A stretch of 64,000 bases of DNA, from assembly GCA_030444405.1 (NCBI GenBank), contig JARFPM010000005.1, positions 1 to 64,000 on the forward strand, given 5' to 3'. The position numbers were made by a program, and so were the translations under genes. Below the pieces are notes generated by a model, which ran no database searches, was not told the DNA's origin, and saw only the letters and a program-made list of their open reading frames with translations. Below, in pieces: positions 9,083 to 18,590 of the stretch (its first letter is position 1; the number at the start of each line of letters is the position of its first letter). The DNA comes from Nitrospira sp. (GTDB lineage Bacteria > Nitrospirota > Nitrospiria > Nitrospirales > Nitrospiraceae).

Positions 9083-10192
9083 ATGAGTCCACTCGCGAAG
9101 ATCCAATCCACGCTTGCGAAGCCGTTCATGCCGGCCGTGTTCTTTCTTTCGGGTGTGATTTATGACACGCTCACTCTCACTCGCATCGACCGGCTTTTGG
9201 ATAACCTCGTGCTGATGCTGTACCTGGCGTTACTGGGTGCGTTGATCGTACTGACGGGACGATTGGGAATTGAGCCCCCACCTGATCGTGCGCAGCTCGC
9301 ATCATGTTCTTCCTTCATGCGCTGGGTATTGGAGAGCCGTCCCTACTATCCCATGGCGAGTCAATTCTTGCTGGGTGGTCTCTTCAGTGCCTATACAATT
9401 TTCTATTCGCGAAGCGCCACGTTCACCGGCACGGCGGTCTTCTTTGCCTTGCTTATCATGCTCTTGGTGGCCAACGAGTTCTTGCGCGACCGACTCTCAA
9501 ATCTTCGGCTGCTGATCAGCCTCTACGCAGTGGTCTGTTTTGCGTTCTTGACGTTCTTTTTGCCCGTGATGACCGGCTACATGAATGCTGCGATTTTTGT
9601 GGTTGGAGCGATCGTGAGCGTAGCAGTCATCTTGCGAGTGGCTCAGTTGATCTATCGTAATAATCCGGACCGATCGCGAGGTGAAGCAATCGGCGTGACC
9701 GTTCCTGCCGCAGCACTGATCGGTATGCTGGTCGGGTTTTATTTCCTGAATTGGATCCCGCCCGTGCCGCTGTCGCTCAAATTCGGTGGAATCTATCATG
9801 ACGTAAAGAGAGCCGGAGACCAGTTCGACTTGGCTTTTGAGAAACAGTGGTATGAGTTCTGGAAACGCTCCGATACGACCTTTCCATCCAACACGCCGAT
9901 CTATTGCTTCACCGCTGTCTTTGCCCCCATCGATCTCAACACCACAATTTACCACCATTGGTACTTCCGCCCGACCAGCGAAAAGCCGTTCCTGCATGCG
10001 GATAGAATTCCCATCAAGATCTCGGGTGGACGCGAGGGCGGCTATCGAGCCTACAGCTTCAAGCAGCGTCTTGATCCAGGTGATTGGCGGGTCGATGTCG
10101 AATCCCAAGACGGGCGCATCATTGGGCGAGTCTCGGTACAGGTGGCGGGTCCAGCTGAGACAGTACCGACACTGACGACCGTATCGTATTGA
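9083..10192 (+). CDS. Membrane protein with C-terminal DUF2914-like domain (DUF5924/DUF2914)
   Basis: Multi-TM N-terminus, then CFTAVFAPIDLNTTIYHHWYFRPTS...KISGGREGGYRAYSFKQRLDPGDWRVDVESQDGRIIGRVSVQV. Confidence 0.75.
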   Translation: MSPLAKIQSTLAKPFMPAVFFLSGVIYDTLTLTRIDRLLDNLVLMLYLALLGALIVLTGRLGIEPPPDRAQLASCSSFMRWVLESRPYYPMASQFLLGGLFSAYTIFYSRSATFTGTAVFFALLIMLLVANEFLRDRLSNLRLLISLYAVVCFAFLTFFLPVMTGYMNAAIFVVGAIVSVAVILRVAQLIYRNNPDRSRGEAIGVTVPAAALIGMLVGFYFLNWIPPVPLSLKFGGIYHDVKRAGDQFDLAFEKQWYEFWKRSDTTFPSNTPIYCFTAVFAPIDLNTTIYHHWYFRPTSEKPFLHADRIPIKISGGREGGYRAYSFKQRLDPGDWRVDVESQDGRIIGRVSVQVAGPAETVPTLTTVSY

Positions 10193-10327
10193 AGTGCAAT
10201 TATCGAACGACTCAGTGGCCTCCAGTTGCTTACGAGTGGGAAGGAAAGAGCCCATTCTGCCTCATGCTGTGCTGGTTGCAGAGATTTGGTTGCGGGCGTT
10301 GATGAAAGCGAGTACAGTGCGGGCCCA

Positions 10328-10690
10328 ATGAGCCAGCGGACGCTTTCCCCGTGCCCTTCCAGTCCCAACTGCGTCTCGACGCAGGCGACTGATGAGAGTC
10401 ACGCCATCACACCCTTCCGATACAGGAAGTCTCGTGTGGAAGCGAAAGAGGCGTTAAAGGCGGCGATTGCGACATTGCCTCGGACTAAACTCGTCGAAGA
10501 ACATGAGTCCTACCTCCACTATGAGTTCACCAGCCTGCTGCTCCGCTTCGTCGATGACGTGGAGTTTCTCTTTGATGAAGGCACGAAAACGGTTCACTTC
10601 CGTTCTGCTTCCCGACTAGGCTACAGCGATCTTGGCGTGAATCGGCAGCGCATGGAACAGGTGCGGGGCCTCGTAGGTGGGAAACTCTAG
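10328..10690 (+). CDS. DUF1499 family protein
   Basis: CPSSPNCVSTQATD...ITPFRYR...FVDDVEFLFDEGTKTVHFRSASRLGYSDLGVNRQRMEQV. Confidence 0.85.
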   Translation: MSQRTLSPCPSSPNCVSTQATDESHAITPFRYRKSRVEAKEALKAAIATLPRTKLVEEHESYLHYEFTSLLLRFVDDVEFLFDEGTKTVHFRSASRLGYSDLGVNRQRMEQVRGLVGGKL

Positions 10691-10731
10691 CGGTTTTTCC
10701 AATTGTCTTTGGCCTGACCCATCCTCCTGCT

Positions 10732-11082
10732 ATGATTTCTGCAACAGGAGGCCGGGTCATGGGATTCAAACGTAAACATTTGCGTGTCGAGGTTGGTCGT
10801 GCCGGCCGATTACAGCGCGGAGCGCTCTCGGCACCGTGCAAGGTACTCAACATCAGCGAGTCCGGGGTTCGTCTTGAGAGCCGTCTGTTCGTGAAAAGCG
10901 GTGATGCGCTCCAGCTCTTGCTCGAACTCGAGCAGGGGAAGGCGTTAACCTGCGAGGTGGAGGTCGTCCACGTGCGGTCCCCCAAATTGGGCGCCAGGAT
11001 TACTTCGATCAGTGCCGAGAATCGAGAGCGCCTGACACATATTCTCGATGACCATGTCCAGAGCAGTTTCTCCCGCGGTTGA
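10732..11082 (+). CDS. PilZ domain protein
   Basis: KRKHLRVEVGRAGRLQRG and NISESGVRLESRLF. Confidence 0.75.
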   Translation: MISATGGRVMGFKRKHLRVEVGRAGRLQRGALSAPCKVLNISESGVRLESRLFVKSGDALQLLLELEQGKALTCEVEVVHVRSPKLGARITSISAENRERLTHILDDHVQSSFSRG

Positions 11083-11598
11083 CCCTCGCGGACTCTAACG
11101 CATGGTAGGCCGCACTCGGTCGAAGTTCCCCACCTGAAGACTTAAGGTTGGAGAGGTAGGCCCAGGCTATCCGCTAGCCAAGGTGGCAGTAGGTTTCGAA
11201 CTCGGCCGATTTCTACCACTGAAAGACGGTACCGGTCTGTAGAAACACTTCCCCTTTCAGGAAATCAACAACTTCATTGCCCTTCGTCGGAGATGCTCCT
11301 CATTGCCGAGCAGGAGACAGTGAGCCCAGCTCGTCCCACGGGCTCACATGGCTCAAGCTGTACCGTGGGTACCGGATCACTCTTTACTGGTAGGATCCGG
11401 GCTTCTTCTGTGCCTGACCGGTTGAGGGTTAGAGGGCAGATGGATGGTCCTGTAACCCGTGATCTCCATTCGGGGACTGGTGGTATACCTGATCGACAAC
11501 GGGGATATCATCACGGGCGTGACCGCGACGATCTCATTTACCGGGAGGAGCTGCCTCAGCGGCTAGTCAGGCGAAACACACAGGCAGCACAGTAGCAC

Positions 11599-11763
11599 TT
11601 ACGGCTTGGCGCCTAGTCTGCTCGTGTGCTGAAAAATGCATTTTGGGCATGTGTAATGGACGAATTGCTTGCCGCCGACCAGCCGCTTGTTCATAGGAAC
11701 CTTGCACCAGGTGCAGAGGCGATCGGGTAGTTCGACCCGGGACATGTCTAGGGGGGATTCCAT
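11599..11763 (-). CDS. Small zinc-ribbon-like protein
   Basis: CTWCKVPM...YTCPKC within ORF 11599..11799; start probably at MESPLD. Confidence 0.45.
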   Translation of the reverse strand: MESPLDMSRVELPDRLCTWCKVPMNKRLVGGKQFVHYTCPKCIFQHTSRLGAKP

Positions 11764-11933
11764 GGGGCGTATTGTTCCTGAGCGGTGAGACCTTGTCAAC
11801 CGATTGCCGAGGGCCTCTCTGCTAGAGCCAAAATTTTCTTTCCGTTTGCGTGCGGAGCAAAAAAATCATGGTATAGTTCACCCATGAACGCTCCTGTGTG
11901 CTCAACCCTCTTACAGAAAGGGAACAACCCTCT

Positions 11934-12374
11934 ATGAGTACCTCGGCCAGTTCCGAGTCCACAATCTTACCATCCAACGCCCCTGCGGCTGCTGCCCGAC
12001 CTGTCCAAGACATGGTGGGAAGCGGCAAAGCATGGGGGCTCTGCACCGCTGTTGATCTCCACGATTGCAATCCCGAGCTTATACGTGATGCGAATCATAT
12101 CAAGCGTTATGTGGTTGAGCTCTGTGAGCTCATCGGCATGAAACGCTACGGCGAATGCCAGGTTGTCAATTTCGGCGAAGGCCGTGTGGCCGGCTACTCC
12201 ATGGTGCAGCTGATCTCAACCTCATTGATCAGCGGCCATTTTGCCAATGAAACCAATCACGCCTACCTCGACATTTTCAGCTGCAAGGGGTATGATCCCA
12301 CGGTTGTTGAGTCGTTTTCGAAGGAGTTTTTCGGCGCCCGTCGTAGTGTTGCGACCGCCACACTACGGTACTAA
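11934..12374 (+). CDS. speD: S-adenosylmethionine decarboxylase (SpeD-like) proenzyme, divergent
   Basis: LISTSLISGHFANETNHAYLDIFSCKGYDP aligns with the SpeD processing/active-site region (ESHLTIHTWPE...VDVFTCG); Ser, His and Cys spacing kept. Confidence 0.7.
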   Translation: MSTSASSESTILPSNAPAAAARPVQDMVGSGKAWGLCTAVDLHDCNPELIRDANHIKRYVVELCELIGMKRYGECQVVNFGEGRVAGYSMVQLISTSLISGHFANETNHAYLDIFSCKGYDPTVVESFSKEFFGARRSVATATLRY

Positions 12375-12399
12375 AAAACTTCGTTCACATTGACCTTGC

Positions 12400-12433
12400 T
12401 TCGGGGGCGCTGGCTTAGTAGAGCGCCCCCGAA
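12400..12433. other. Perfect inverted repeat between speD-like and SCP2 genes
   Basis: TTCGGGGGCGCT - 10 nt - AGCGCCCCCGAA; no poly-T follows. Confidence 0.65.
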
Positions 12434-12470
12434 TACCTTGACCATCCAATGGCATAGCTGTTGTCTAGAC

Positions 12471-12809
12471 ATGAAAGCCACGACTATCAAAGAGGTGTTC
12501 GACTCACTTCCATCAAAACTCGATAAGGATGCAGCTGAGGATCTTGATGCCGTCTACCAATTCGACCTCCGAGGGAATCAAGGAGGCCAGTACCATCTGC
12601 TGGTGCAAAATGGGACCTGCGTCGTGAAGGATGGAACCCATGCCGATCCGCACGTGACGCTATCGATGACTGGAGAAGACTGCATCGGGGTCCTGAATGG
12701 ACGGCTCAGCGGGATGACGATGGCGATGTCAGGGCGTTTGCAGGTCATCGGGGATATCGGATTGGCCATGCAGCTGAAGTCCTTGTTTCCGAATATTGTC
12801 GAGCGTTGA
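12471..12809 (+). CDS. SCP2 sterol-binding-like protein
   Basis: YQFDLRGNQGGQYHLLVQNGTCVVKDGTHADPHVTLSMTGEDCIGVLNGRLSGMTMAMSGRLQVIGDIGLAMQL. Confidence 0.8.
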   Translation: MKATTIKEVFDSLPSKLDKDAAEDLDAVYQFDLRGNQGGQYHLLVQNGTCVVKDGTHADPHVTLSMTGEDCIGVLNGRLSGMTMAMSGRLQVIGDIGLAMQLKSLFPNIVER

Positions 12810-12815
12810 CGGAGG

Positions 12816-15800
12816 CTACCCCGGAACGGAGATCGTGCCAGAAGAGGCCGCTCCGTGATTGTTCGTCTCCTCTTCGAGTCTCCTCGGGAAACGTTCCTCT
12901 AGAATCAAGTACATCGTTGGGACGAGAAACAGCGTGAGGAGGGTCGAAACGCTCAACCCTCCGACGACCGCCCTTGCAAGGGGCGCGTTCGTTTCCCCTC
13001 CGGTCCCGAGCCCGATCGCCATGGGAAGCAGCCCGAAGACCGTCGCGAGCGAGGTCATGAGAATCGGGCGCAGTCTGGTTCGTGAGGCGGTCAGGACGGC
13101 CCGATGAAGAGGTTCGCCTCTGCGGCGTAGAACATTGGTGTAATCGACCAGTAAGACCCCGTTTGAGACGACAATTCCAAACATCATGATAATACCCATC
13201 AATGACGTGGTGGACAGCGTCGTGTTTGTTAGGAACAGTATCAAGATGACACCCGGGAAGCCCATCGGCACCGAAAACATGATGATGAATGGATCGATGA
13301 GCGATTTGAATTGGGCGGCCATGACCATGTAAACCAACAGCAGTGCCAAGATGGTCGCAAACTGCAACCCTTGGAAAGTTTCCCGCTGCTGCTGAATCTG
13401 CCCTGCCAGCTTGATGCTAAACCCCGCCGGCAGCTGAAGCTTGGCGAACGCTGACTCGAGATCTTCAGCGATGTCGCCCAACGCGCGATTGGTCGGATTA
13501 GCCGTGATGTGGACCACGCGCTGGAAATACTTCCGATCGACTTTCACTGGTCCTGCGTTCAACTTGAGGGAAGCTACGTTCTTCAGTAAGACGGGCTCAC
13601 CGGATCTTGTGGTGAGCACAATATTCTCCAGATCAGCGAGATCTTTCCGATGCTCCTCGGCCAGCCAGGCGCTGATGAAATACTCGTTGCCGCTCTGAGG
13701 ATCCGTATAAATGATCGGATCGGTTTGGCCGTTGCCGTTCAATGAGAAGAGGACGGCATTAGCCACATCGGCTTCGCTGATGCCCAGCAAAGCCGCCTTT
13801 TCGCGATCGACTGTGACGTTGACCTCCGGGTAGTTTTCTTCGCGGCTCGGTTCGATATCCGCCAGGCCGGGAGTCTGCTCCATGATCTCTTTGACACGGG
13901 CGATGGCGTCTCTCGCCTTTTCGAAGTCATATCCGTAGATTTCCACATCCACGGCCTTTTGCGAGCCGAAACTTGTGACACGTTTGACGAGGCCGCCGGG
14001 ATCGAAATACATCGAGACCCCCGGGAACAGTTTAACGATCTTAGGGCGCACGTCGTTCATGATCTCGACTTGAGTTCTGGTCCGCTTGTCCGGTGAGACC
14101 AAGTACACTTGAATCGAAGATGTATGGGGCCCTGTGTTGGGGTTGAAGAGCGACGCGCGACCTTGCGACAGGATACCCGTGCTGGAGACGATCGTTTCCA
14201 ATTCGGTCGTGGGAATATTGGCTCGGAGTACCCGTTCGACTTCTGAGACCTGCTGTTCGGTCTTTTCAACCCGTTGGCCCACCGGCGCCCGCAGGACGAT
14301 GCGAAACTGACTTTCATCGGAAACCGGCAGGAACTCTGTCCCGATCAGAGGAACCAAAGTGAGCGATCCGACAAAGATCAGCAGCACCATGGCGATAAAG
14401 ATCCGGCGGTGTCCCAGTACCCATTTCAACGACTCTTCGTAACTCCTATCGAGGGACTCATATCGGCGACGGCTCCAATCCATCAGTTTGGTAAACCAGT
14501 CTGGCATTCTCCGCCGAACTTCTTGCTCAGGCTTGAGGAACTTGTAGCAGAGCGCAGGCGTCACCGTGCGGGAAACCAAGAATGAAGTGAAGAGCGCGAT
14601 GGCGATCGTGACCGTCAAGGGAATCAACAACAGGCGCGCGATGCCGACGACAAAAAACATTGGAAGAAAGACGACGACCGTCGTGACTGTCGATGCGAAG
14701 ATCGGCATCGCTACTTCCCGTGCGGCATCGAGAATGCCGTTCCACCGGCTGGGATTGGCGTTGAGGTGGCGCTGGATGTTCTCCAGCTCCACGATTGAGT
14801 CATCCACCAGTCGTCCGATACCCAGCGCGAGCCCGCCGAGCGTGAAGACGTTGAGGGTCTGGCCGGTAAAATAGAGCACGATAAACGTCACGAGTAACGA
14901 GAGGGGGATGGCCACGGAAATGACCACGGTACTCGTGAGGTTGCGCAAGAAGATAAGAATCACGGAAGCGGCCAACAGTGAGCCGTGGAGGGCTTGTTCA
15001 ATAAGATTTCGGATTGATTGGCGGATATAGAGGGATTGATCGAACGAAATGCCGAGTTTCACCCCTTCGGGAATGCCAAACATCTTGGGCAGCGCCGCGC
15101 GCAGAGCGTCCACAACTTCAACCGTATTGGCGATCGGCTGCTTATTCACGCGAAGAAACACGGAGCGGGCGCCATCGGCATGAACGATGTTTGTTTGGAT
15201 GTCGGATGAGTCCGTCACGGTTCCCAGGTCACGCACGCGGACCGGGTTGCCCAGCTGATTCACCTTCACGATGACATCCTGGATCGGCTCCACCGTCCGA
15301 AACTGGTTGTTGGTAAAGACGTTATAGTCCAGGTTGCCGGCTTTGATGTCGCCGGAAGGCAGAATCAAATTGGAGGCTTTGACGGATTTCACAACGTCGA
15401 GAATGGAGAGCCCCCGGGCACTGAGCAGCGCCGGATCAAGGTTGATGTTGATTTGGCGGATCTTGCCGCCTTCGACGGTCGCCGCCGCAACATCGGCGAT
15501 TTGCTCGATCTGCGGAGCAATGGTGTTGTACGCCAGATCGTATAGCGCGCGCTCGTCCAGCTCGTCGCTTGACACCGAAACGATTGAGACGGGGATGTTG
15601 GAGACGTCGAACTTGACGATAAAGGGCTGCAGAATACCCGGTGGAAGGCTGTTCAGGATCTGCGTGATGCGCTGCATCACCTCCATTTGTCCGACGTTGA
15701 TGTCCGCTCCCCAATTGAACCAGATCTGCACGGCTCCGAGGCCTTGCTTGCTGAATGATTCGACATGCTCAACATTGGAGGCGGAACTGACGGCCTTTTC

Positions 15801-16001
15801 GATCGGGTAGACGACGCTCTGTTCGATGTCGAGGGGAGGCGCTCCTTTGTAGATGACGCCGACGAAAGCGACGGGGACTTGGATTTGCGGGAAGAGATCA
15901 ATCGGCAATCGTTGGAGAGATGTCAACCCTAATACCACCATCGCGAGCGAGAGCATCAGAATGCCGATGCGATTGCGCAATGCGAGCAGGGTCAGCCACA
16001 T
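12816..16001 (-). CDS. RND efflux transporter permease (AcrB/HAE1 family)
   Basis: 1061 aa; LPIDLFPQIQVP, LGIGRLVDDSIVELENI, typical RND C-terminal half. Confidence 0.95.
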   Translation of the reverse strand: MWLTLLALRNRIGILMLSLAMVVLGLTSLQRLPIDLFPQIQVPVAFVGVIYKGAPPLDIEQSVVYPIEKAVSSASNVEHVESFSKQGLGAVQIWFNWGADINVGQMEVMQRITQILNSLPPGILQPFIVKFDVSNIPVSIVSVSSDELDERALYDLAYNTIAPQIEQIADVAAATVEGGKIRQININLDPALLSARGLSILDVVKSVKASNLILPSGDIKAGNLDYNVFTNNQFRTVEPIQDVIVKVNQLGNPVRVRDLGTVTDSSDIQTNIVHADGARSVFLRVNKQPIANTVEVVDALRAALPKMFGIPEGVKLGISFDQSLYIRQSIRNLIEQALHGSLLAASVILIFLRNLTSTVVISVAIPLSLLVTFIVLYFTGQTLNVFTLGGLALGIGRLVDDSIVELENIQRHLNANPSRWNGILDAAREVAMPIFASTVTTVVVFLPMFFVVGIARLLLIPLTVTIAIALFTSFLVSRTVTPALCYKFLKPEQEVRRRMPDWFTKLMDWSRRRYESLDRSYEESLKWVLGHRRIFIAMVLLIFVGSLTLVPLIGTEFLPVSDESQFRIVLRAPVGQRVEKTEQQVSEVERVLRANIPTTELETIVSSTGILSQGRASLFNPNTGPHTSSIQVYLVSPDKRTRTQVEIMNDVRPKIVKLFPGVSMYFDPGGLVKRVTSFGSQKAVDVEIYGYDFEKARDAIARVKEIMEQTPGLADIEPSREENYPEVNVTVDREKAALLGISEADVANAVLFSLNGNGQTDPIIYTDPQSGNEYFISAWLAEEHRKDLADLENIVLTTRSGEPVLLKNVASLKLNAGPVKVDRKYFQRVVHITANPTNRALGDIAEDLESAFAKLQLPAGFSIKLAGQIQQQRETFQGLQFATILALLLVYMVMAAQFKSLIDPFIIMFSVPMGFPGVILILFLTNTTLSTTSLMGIIMMFGIVVSNGVLLVDYTNVLRRRGEPLHRAVLTASRTRLRPILMTSLATVFGLLPMAIGLGTGGETNAPLARAVVGGLSVSTLLTLFLVPTMYLILEERFPRRLEEETNNHGAASSGTISVPG

Positions 16002-16110
16002 AGCTGAAGTATCGAGAAATGAGCAGTGAGCGATGAGTGGGGCATCATGTGAACGAATTGATCAAGGCTCAGAGAACGTTCTGTTCGCTCTTCAGTTCAG
16101 CACTCTCATC

Positions 16111-17286
16111 CTAGGACTGAGGAAGTGAGAGGATTTGTACGGGTGTGCCGTCGTGTACCAGATCTTTACCGGAGACGATGACATGCTCATCACCCGTTAA
16201 ACCTTTGATGACTTCTACGCGGTTGGCGCTACGCGCACCGATCTCGACATCGATCCGCCTTGCCTTCCCCTCTTGAACCACGTAGACATACTGGGTCTCT
16301 TCCAGCCGACTGACGGCATCAATGGGAATCTGCAACACTTGGGGATGGGTTCCCACCATCACCTCGACTCGGGCAAACATCCCCCCTTTTAATCGGCGAT
16401 CCCTATTGGGTAAGTCGATTTCCACTGTCATGGTACGTGTCGCGCGATTCAGGGCCTGGACGATACGCGTGACGGTTCCTTCGAACACTTGATCTGGATA
16501 CGCTTCGGCACGGAGCTCTGTCTTTTGGCCTACCTTCACCAGCGAAATGTCTCGCTCGACGACTTCGATCAGCACACGGACCGTATTGATGTCGTGCAGG
16601 CTCATGATGCCCCGTGACATGGTCGAGGTGCTTGCAGTTGCGCTGCTTACATAGGCCCCGGTATCTAAATTTCGTTCTGCGATATAGCCGGGAAATGGGG
16701 CTCGGATAAAAGAATAGGCTAAGTTAGTCTCCGCCTGGGCCAGGGCAACCTCCATTTGGTTGACCTGTGCTTGTAGGGATTCCTGTGCTGCTCTGGCAGC
16801 GTCAAAGTTGACCTGCGCGTTATCCAGATCTTGCTGTGAGACAAATTGGTCTTTGATGAGGGTCTGCATGCGATCGAACGTAAGCTTGGCGTTGCGAACT
16901 ACAGCATCCTGTTGTGAGACCTTCGCCTTGGCGGCTGAAAGGTTGGCTTTTGCCTGATTGACGGCATGTTGATAGTCGGTATGATCGATTTCAACGAGTA
17001 ACTGATTAGCCCTGACAAAATCGCCCTTATCGACATGCAGTTTGGCGATGTATCCATCGACCCTTGAGAAGATATTGACGACTTGATTGGGTGTGATGTC
17101 CGCTGTGTAGGCGAGACGAATATCGAGATTCTGTCGTAGCGGGGACACAATGCCTACCGTAATCAGCCGTGCCTTCTTCGTGTCGGCTTTGGCACCTGTG
17201 CTCAGGCGAAAGACTACAAGAGCCATGATCCCAAAGAAGATGACAACCCCAAAGACTACAAATGGATGTTGGACGAATCGACTCAT
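16111..17286 (-). CDS. RND efflux periplasmic adaptor (membrane fusion protein)
   Basis: Biotinyl-lipoyl-like VDGYIAKLHVDKGDFVRANQLLVEID, coiled coil, IRAPFPGYIAERNLDTGAYVS. Confidence 0.92.
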   Translation of the reverse strand: MSRFVQHPFVVFGVVIFFGIMALVVFRLSTGAKADTKKARLITVGIVSPLRQNLDIRLAYTADITPNQVVNIFSRVDGYIAKLHVDKGDFVRANQLLVEIDHTDYQHAVNQAKANLSAAKAKVSQQDAVVRNAKLTFDRMQTLIKDQFVSQQDLDNAQVNFDAARAAQESLQAQVNQMEVALAQAETNLAYSFIRAPFPGYIAERNLDTGAYVSSATASTSTMSRGIMSLHDINTVRVLIEVVERDISLVKVGQKTELRAEAYPDQVFEGTVTRIVQALNRATRTMTVEIDLPNRDRRLKGGMFARVEVMVGTHPQVLQIPIDAVSRLEETQYVYVVQEGKARRIDVEIGARSANRVEVIKGLTGDEHVIVSGKDLVHDGTPVQILSLPQS

Positions 17287-17300
17287 GGTGCGTCTGTCAC

Positions 17301-17848
17301 CTACGAGTTCGGCGACTGCCGGACGAGCCCACTGAGAAAAAGAGAAACATATTCGCCCACCGTTGCTTCATGGGACAGGTGCATGGGTAATCCGAAGATG
17401 TCGTGCAGTAGCCGATGGTGGAATATGACACCGAAAAAGGCTCTGGCGGCAAGCACTGGATCGACCGGACGGAAAGCGCCATCCTCGATGCGTCGGCGAA
17501 GGTAGCCGGCGAGCAGATCGTGAAAGACTCGATAGTGCTGCAGAAAAACATGTTGGACAGCTCATGCCCTTCCAAGGCACTGAAAAGGAGTAGGCGAAGC
17601 AACGTTGGATCTGCCCCCTTTCTGATTCGATAGCTGGCGAGCAACGTGAAGAGCCGCTCATCATCTCGCTTCTTGGTCGCTTCTTCGACGGCTTCTCGCA
17701 ACCCGGAGTATTGAGCCTTTTCTGAAAGAATTGCGGTGTACAGTGCATGCTTGGTCGGAAAGTGTTTGAAGAGCAGTGCTTCACTGACACCAGAAGCCTT
17801 GGCGATTTGTTTAGTGGTCGTTCCGGTAAAGTCGTTTGCGGCAAACAA
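17301..17848 (-). pseudogene. TetR/AcrR family regulator, apparent frameshift
   Basis: FAANDFTGTTTKQIAKASGVSEALLFKHFPTKHALY HTH; frame changes at an A5 run (+ strand 17544-17548), after which LQHYRVFHDLLAGYLRRRIEDGAFRPVDPVLAARAFFGVIFHHRLLHDIFGLPMHLSHEATVGEYVSLFLSGLVRQSPNS* continues in the next frame. Confidence 0.8.
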
Positions 17849-17976
17849 CGATGTCGCAGCGCTGATCAGGCTGGCCTGCCGCTCATGACCTGAGGTTCGT
17901 GACGGTTGATGCCGTTGACGAGAAGAAGTTCTTGCTCTATTTCATGGCGAGTAAGTAGCCACTCACCACAAATTAG

Positions 17977-18000
17977 CATGATGCTTATCATGATGCTTAT
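17977..18000. promoter_or_regulatory. 12-bp direct duplication with embedded palindrome upstream of the tetR/RND operon, possible operator
   Basis: CATGATGCTTAT CATGATGCTTAT; internal ATGAT-GCTT-ATCAT. Confidence 0.5.
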
Positions 18001-18160
18001 ATGGAAGACAAGGTGGGATCGATTATTGGAGTCGAACGGGTGAGGGTACGGAGGCCAAAGAACCAGGCGGAGCATTCTGGGGTTTTTTGTGGGCGACTAG
18101 AGCCAGTAACCAAGGTCTGGCATTCCCGACCTGGCCGTGATTGTCGGGTCAGCGAACCGA

Positions 18161-18544
18161 CTAGGCTTGGCCAACCGATTGGGCGCGGAGAAACGACCGC
18201 ATCCGATCGCCATCTCGTAGGCTCACTTCCTTCAGTTCGACACCAAACAGAGATCCCGCCGTCCAGGCGACCGTCGCTTCCAAAACGAACAGGGGTTCCT
18301 CGTCGTCCGGGAGATATAAAAACAAGGTCAACTCCATGCCGATATTGACAGGACAATTTCCACGAATACCCAACCCGCCTTCGGATAGGTCAACAGAGCT
18401 ACCGTCTCCAATGAGAACCCCGTCCCCATTGATTCCTGAGTACATAAGGCCGAGCGAGACACAAGTTCTTCTCATCCTGCGGCGCTCAATCGAATGAGAT
18501 GAGTAAGGCGCTTCTGACCGTCTCAAGTGCTTCATCTGTCTCAT
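18161..18544 (-). CDS. PilZ domain protein
   Basis: ERRRMRRTCVSLGL...SVDLSEGGLGIRG...WTAGSLFGVELKEV; ATG preceded by aggaggt. Confidence 0.75.
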   Translation of the reverse strand: MRQMKHLRRSEAPYSSHSIERRRMRRTCVSLGLMYSGINGDGVLIGDGSSVDLSEGGLGIRGNCPVNIGMELTLFLYLPDDEEPLFVLEATVAWTAGSLFGVELKEVSLRDGDRMRSFLRAQSVGQA

Positions 18545-18590
18545 CTTTATACCTCCTGGTCCTATACCCATTGTAAATCGATTGATCCTC

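Noticed and set aside
9497-10255. 252-aa antisense ORF opposite the DUF2914 gene
   Set aside because: DUF2914/DUF5924 protein on the plus strand is convincing; antisense is a shadow frame.
11150-11225. tRNA-like GTTTCGAACTC stretch
   Set aside because: Acceptor and anticodon arms do not pair.
18001-18348. 115-aa plus-strand ORF overlapping a PilZ gene
   Set aside because: PilZ on the minus strand has motifs and a good SD; this ORF has neither.
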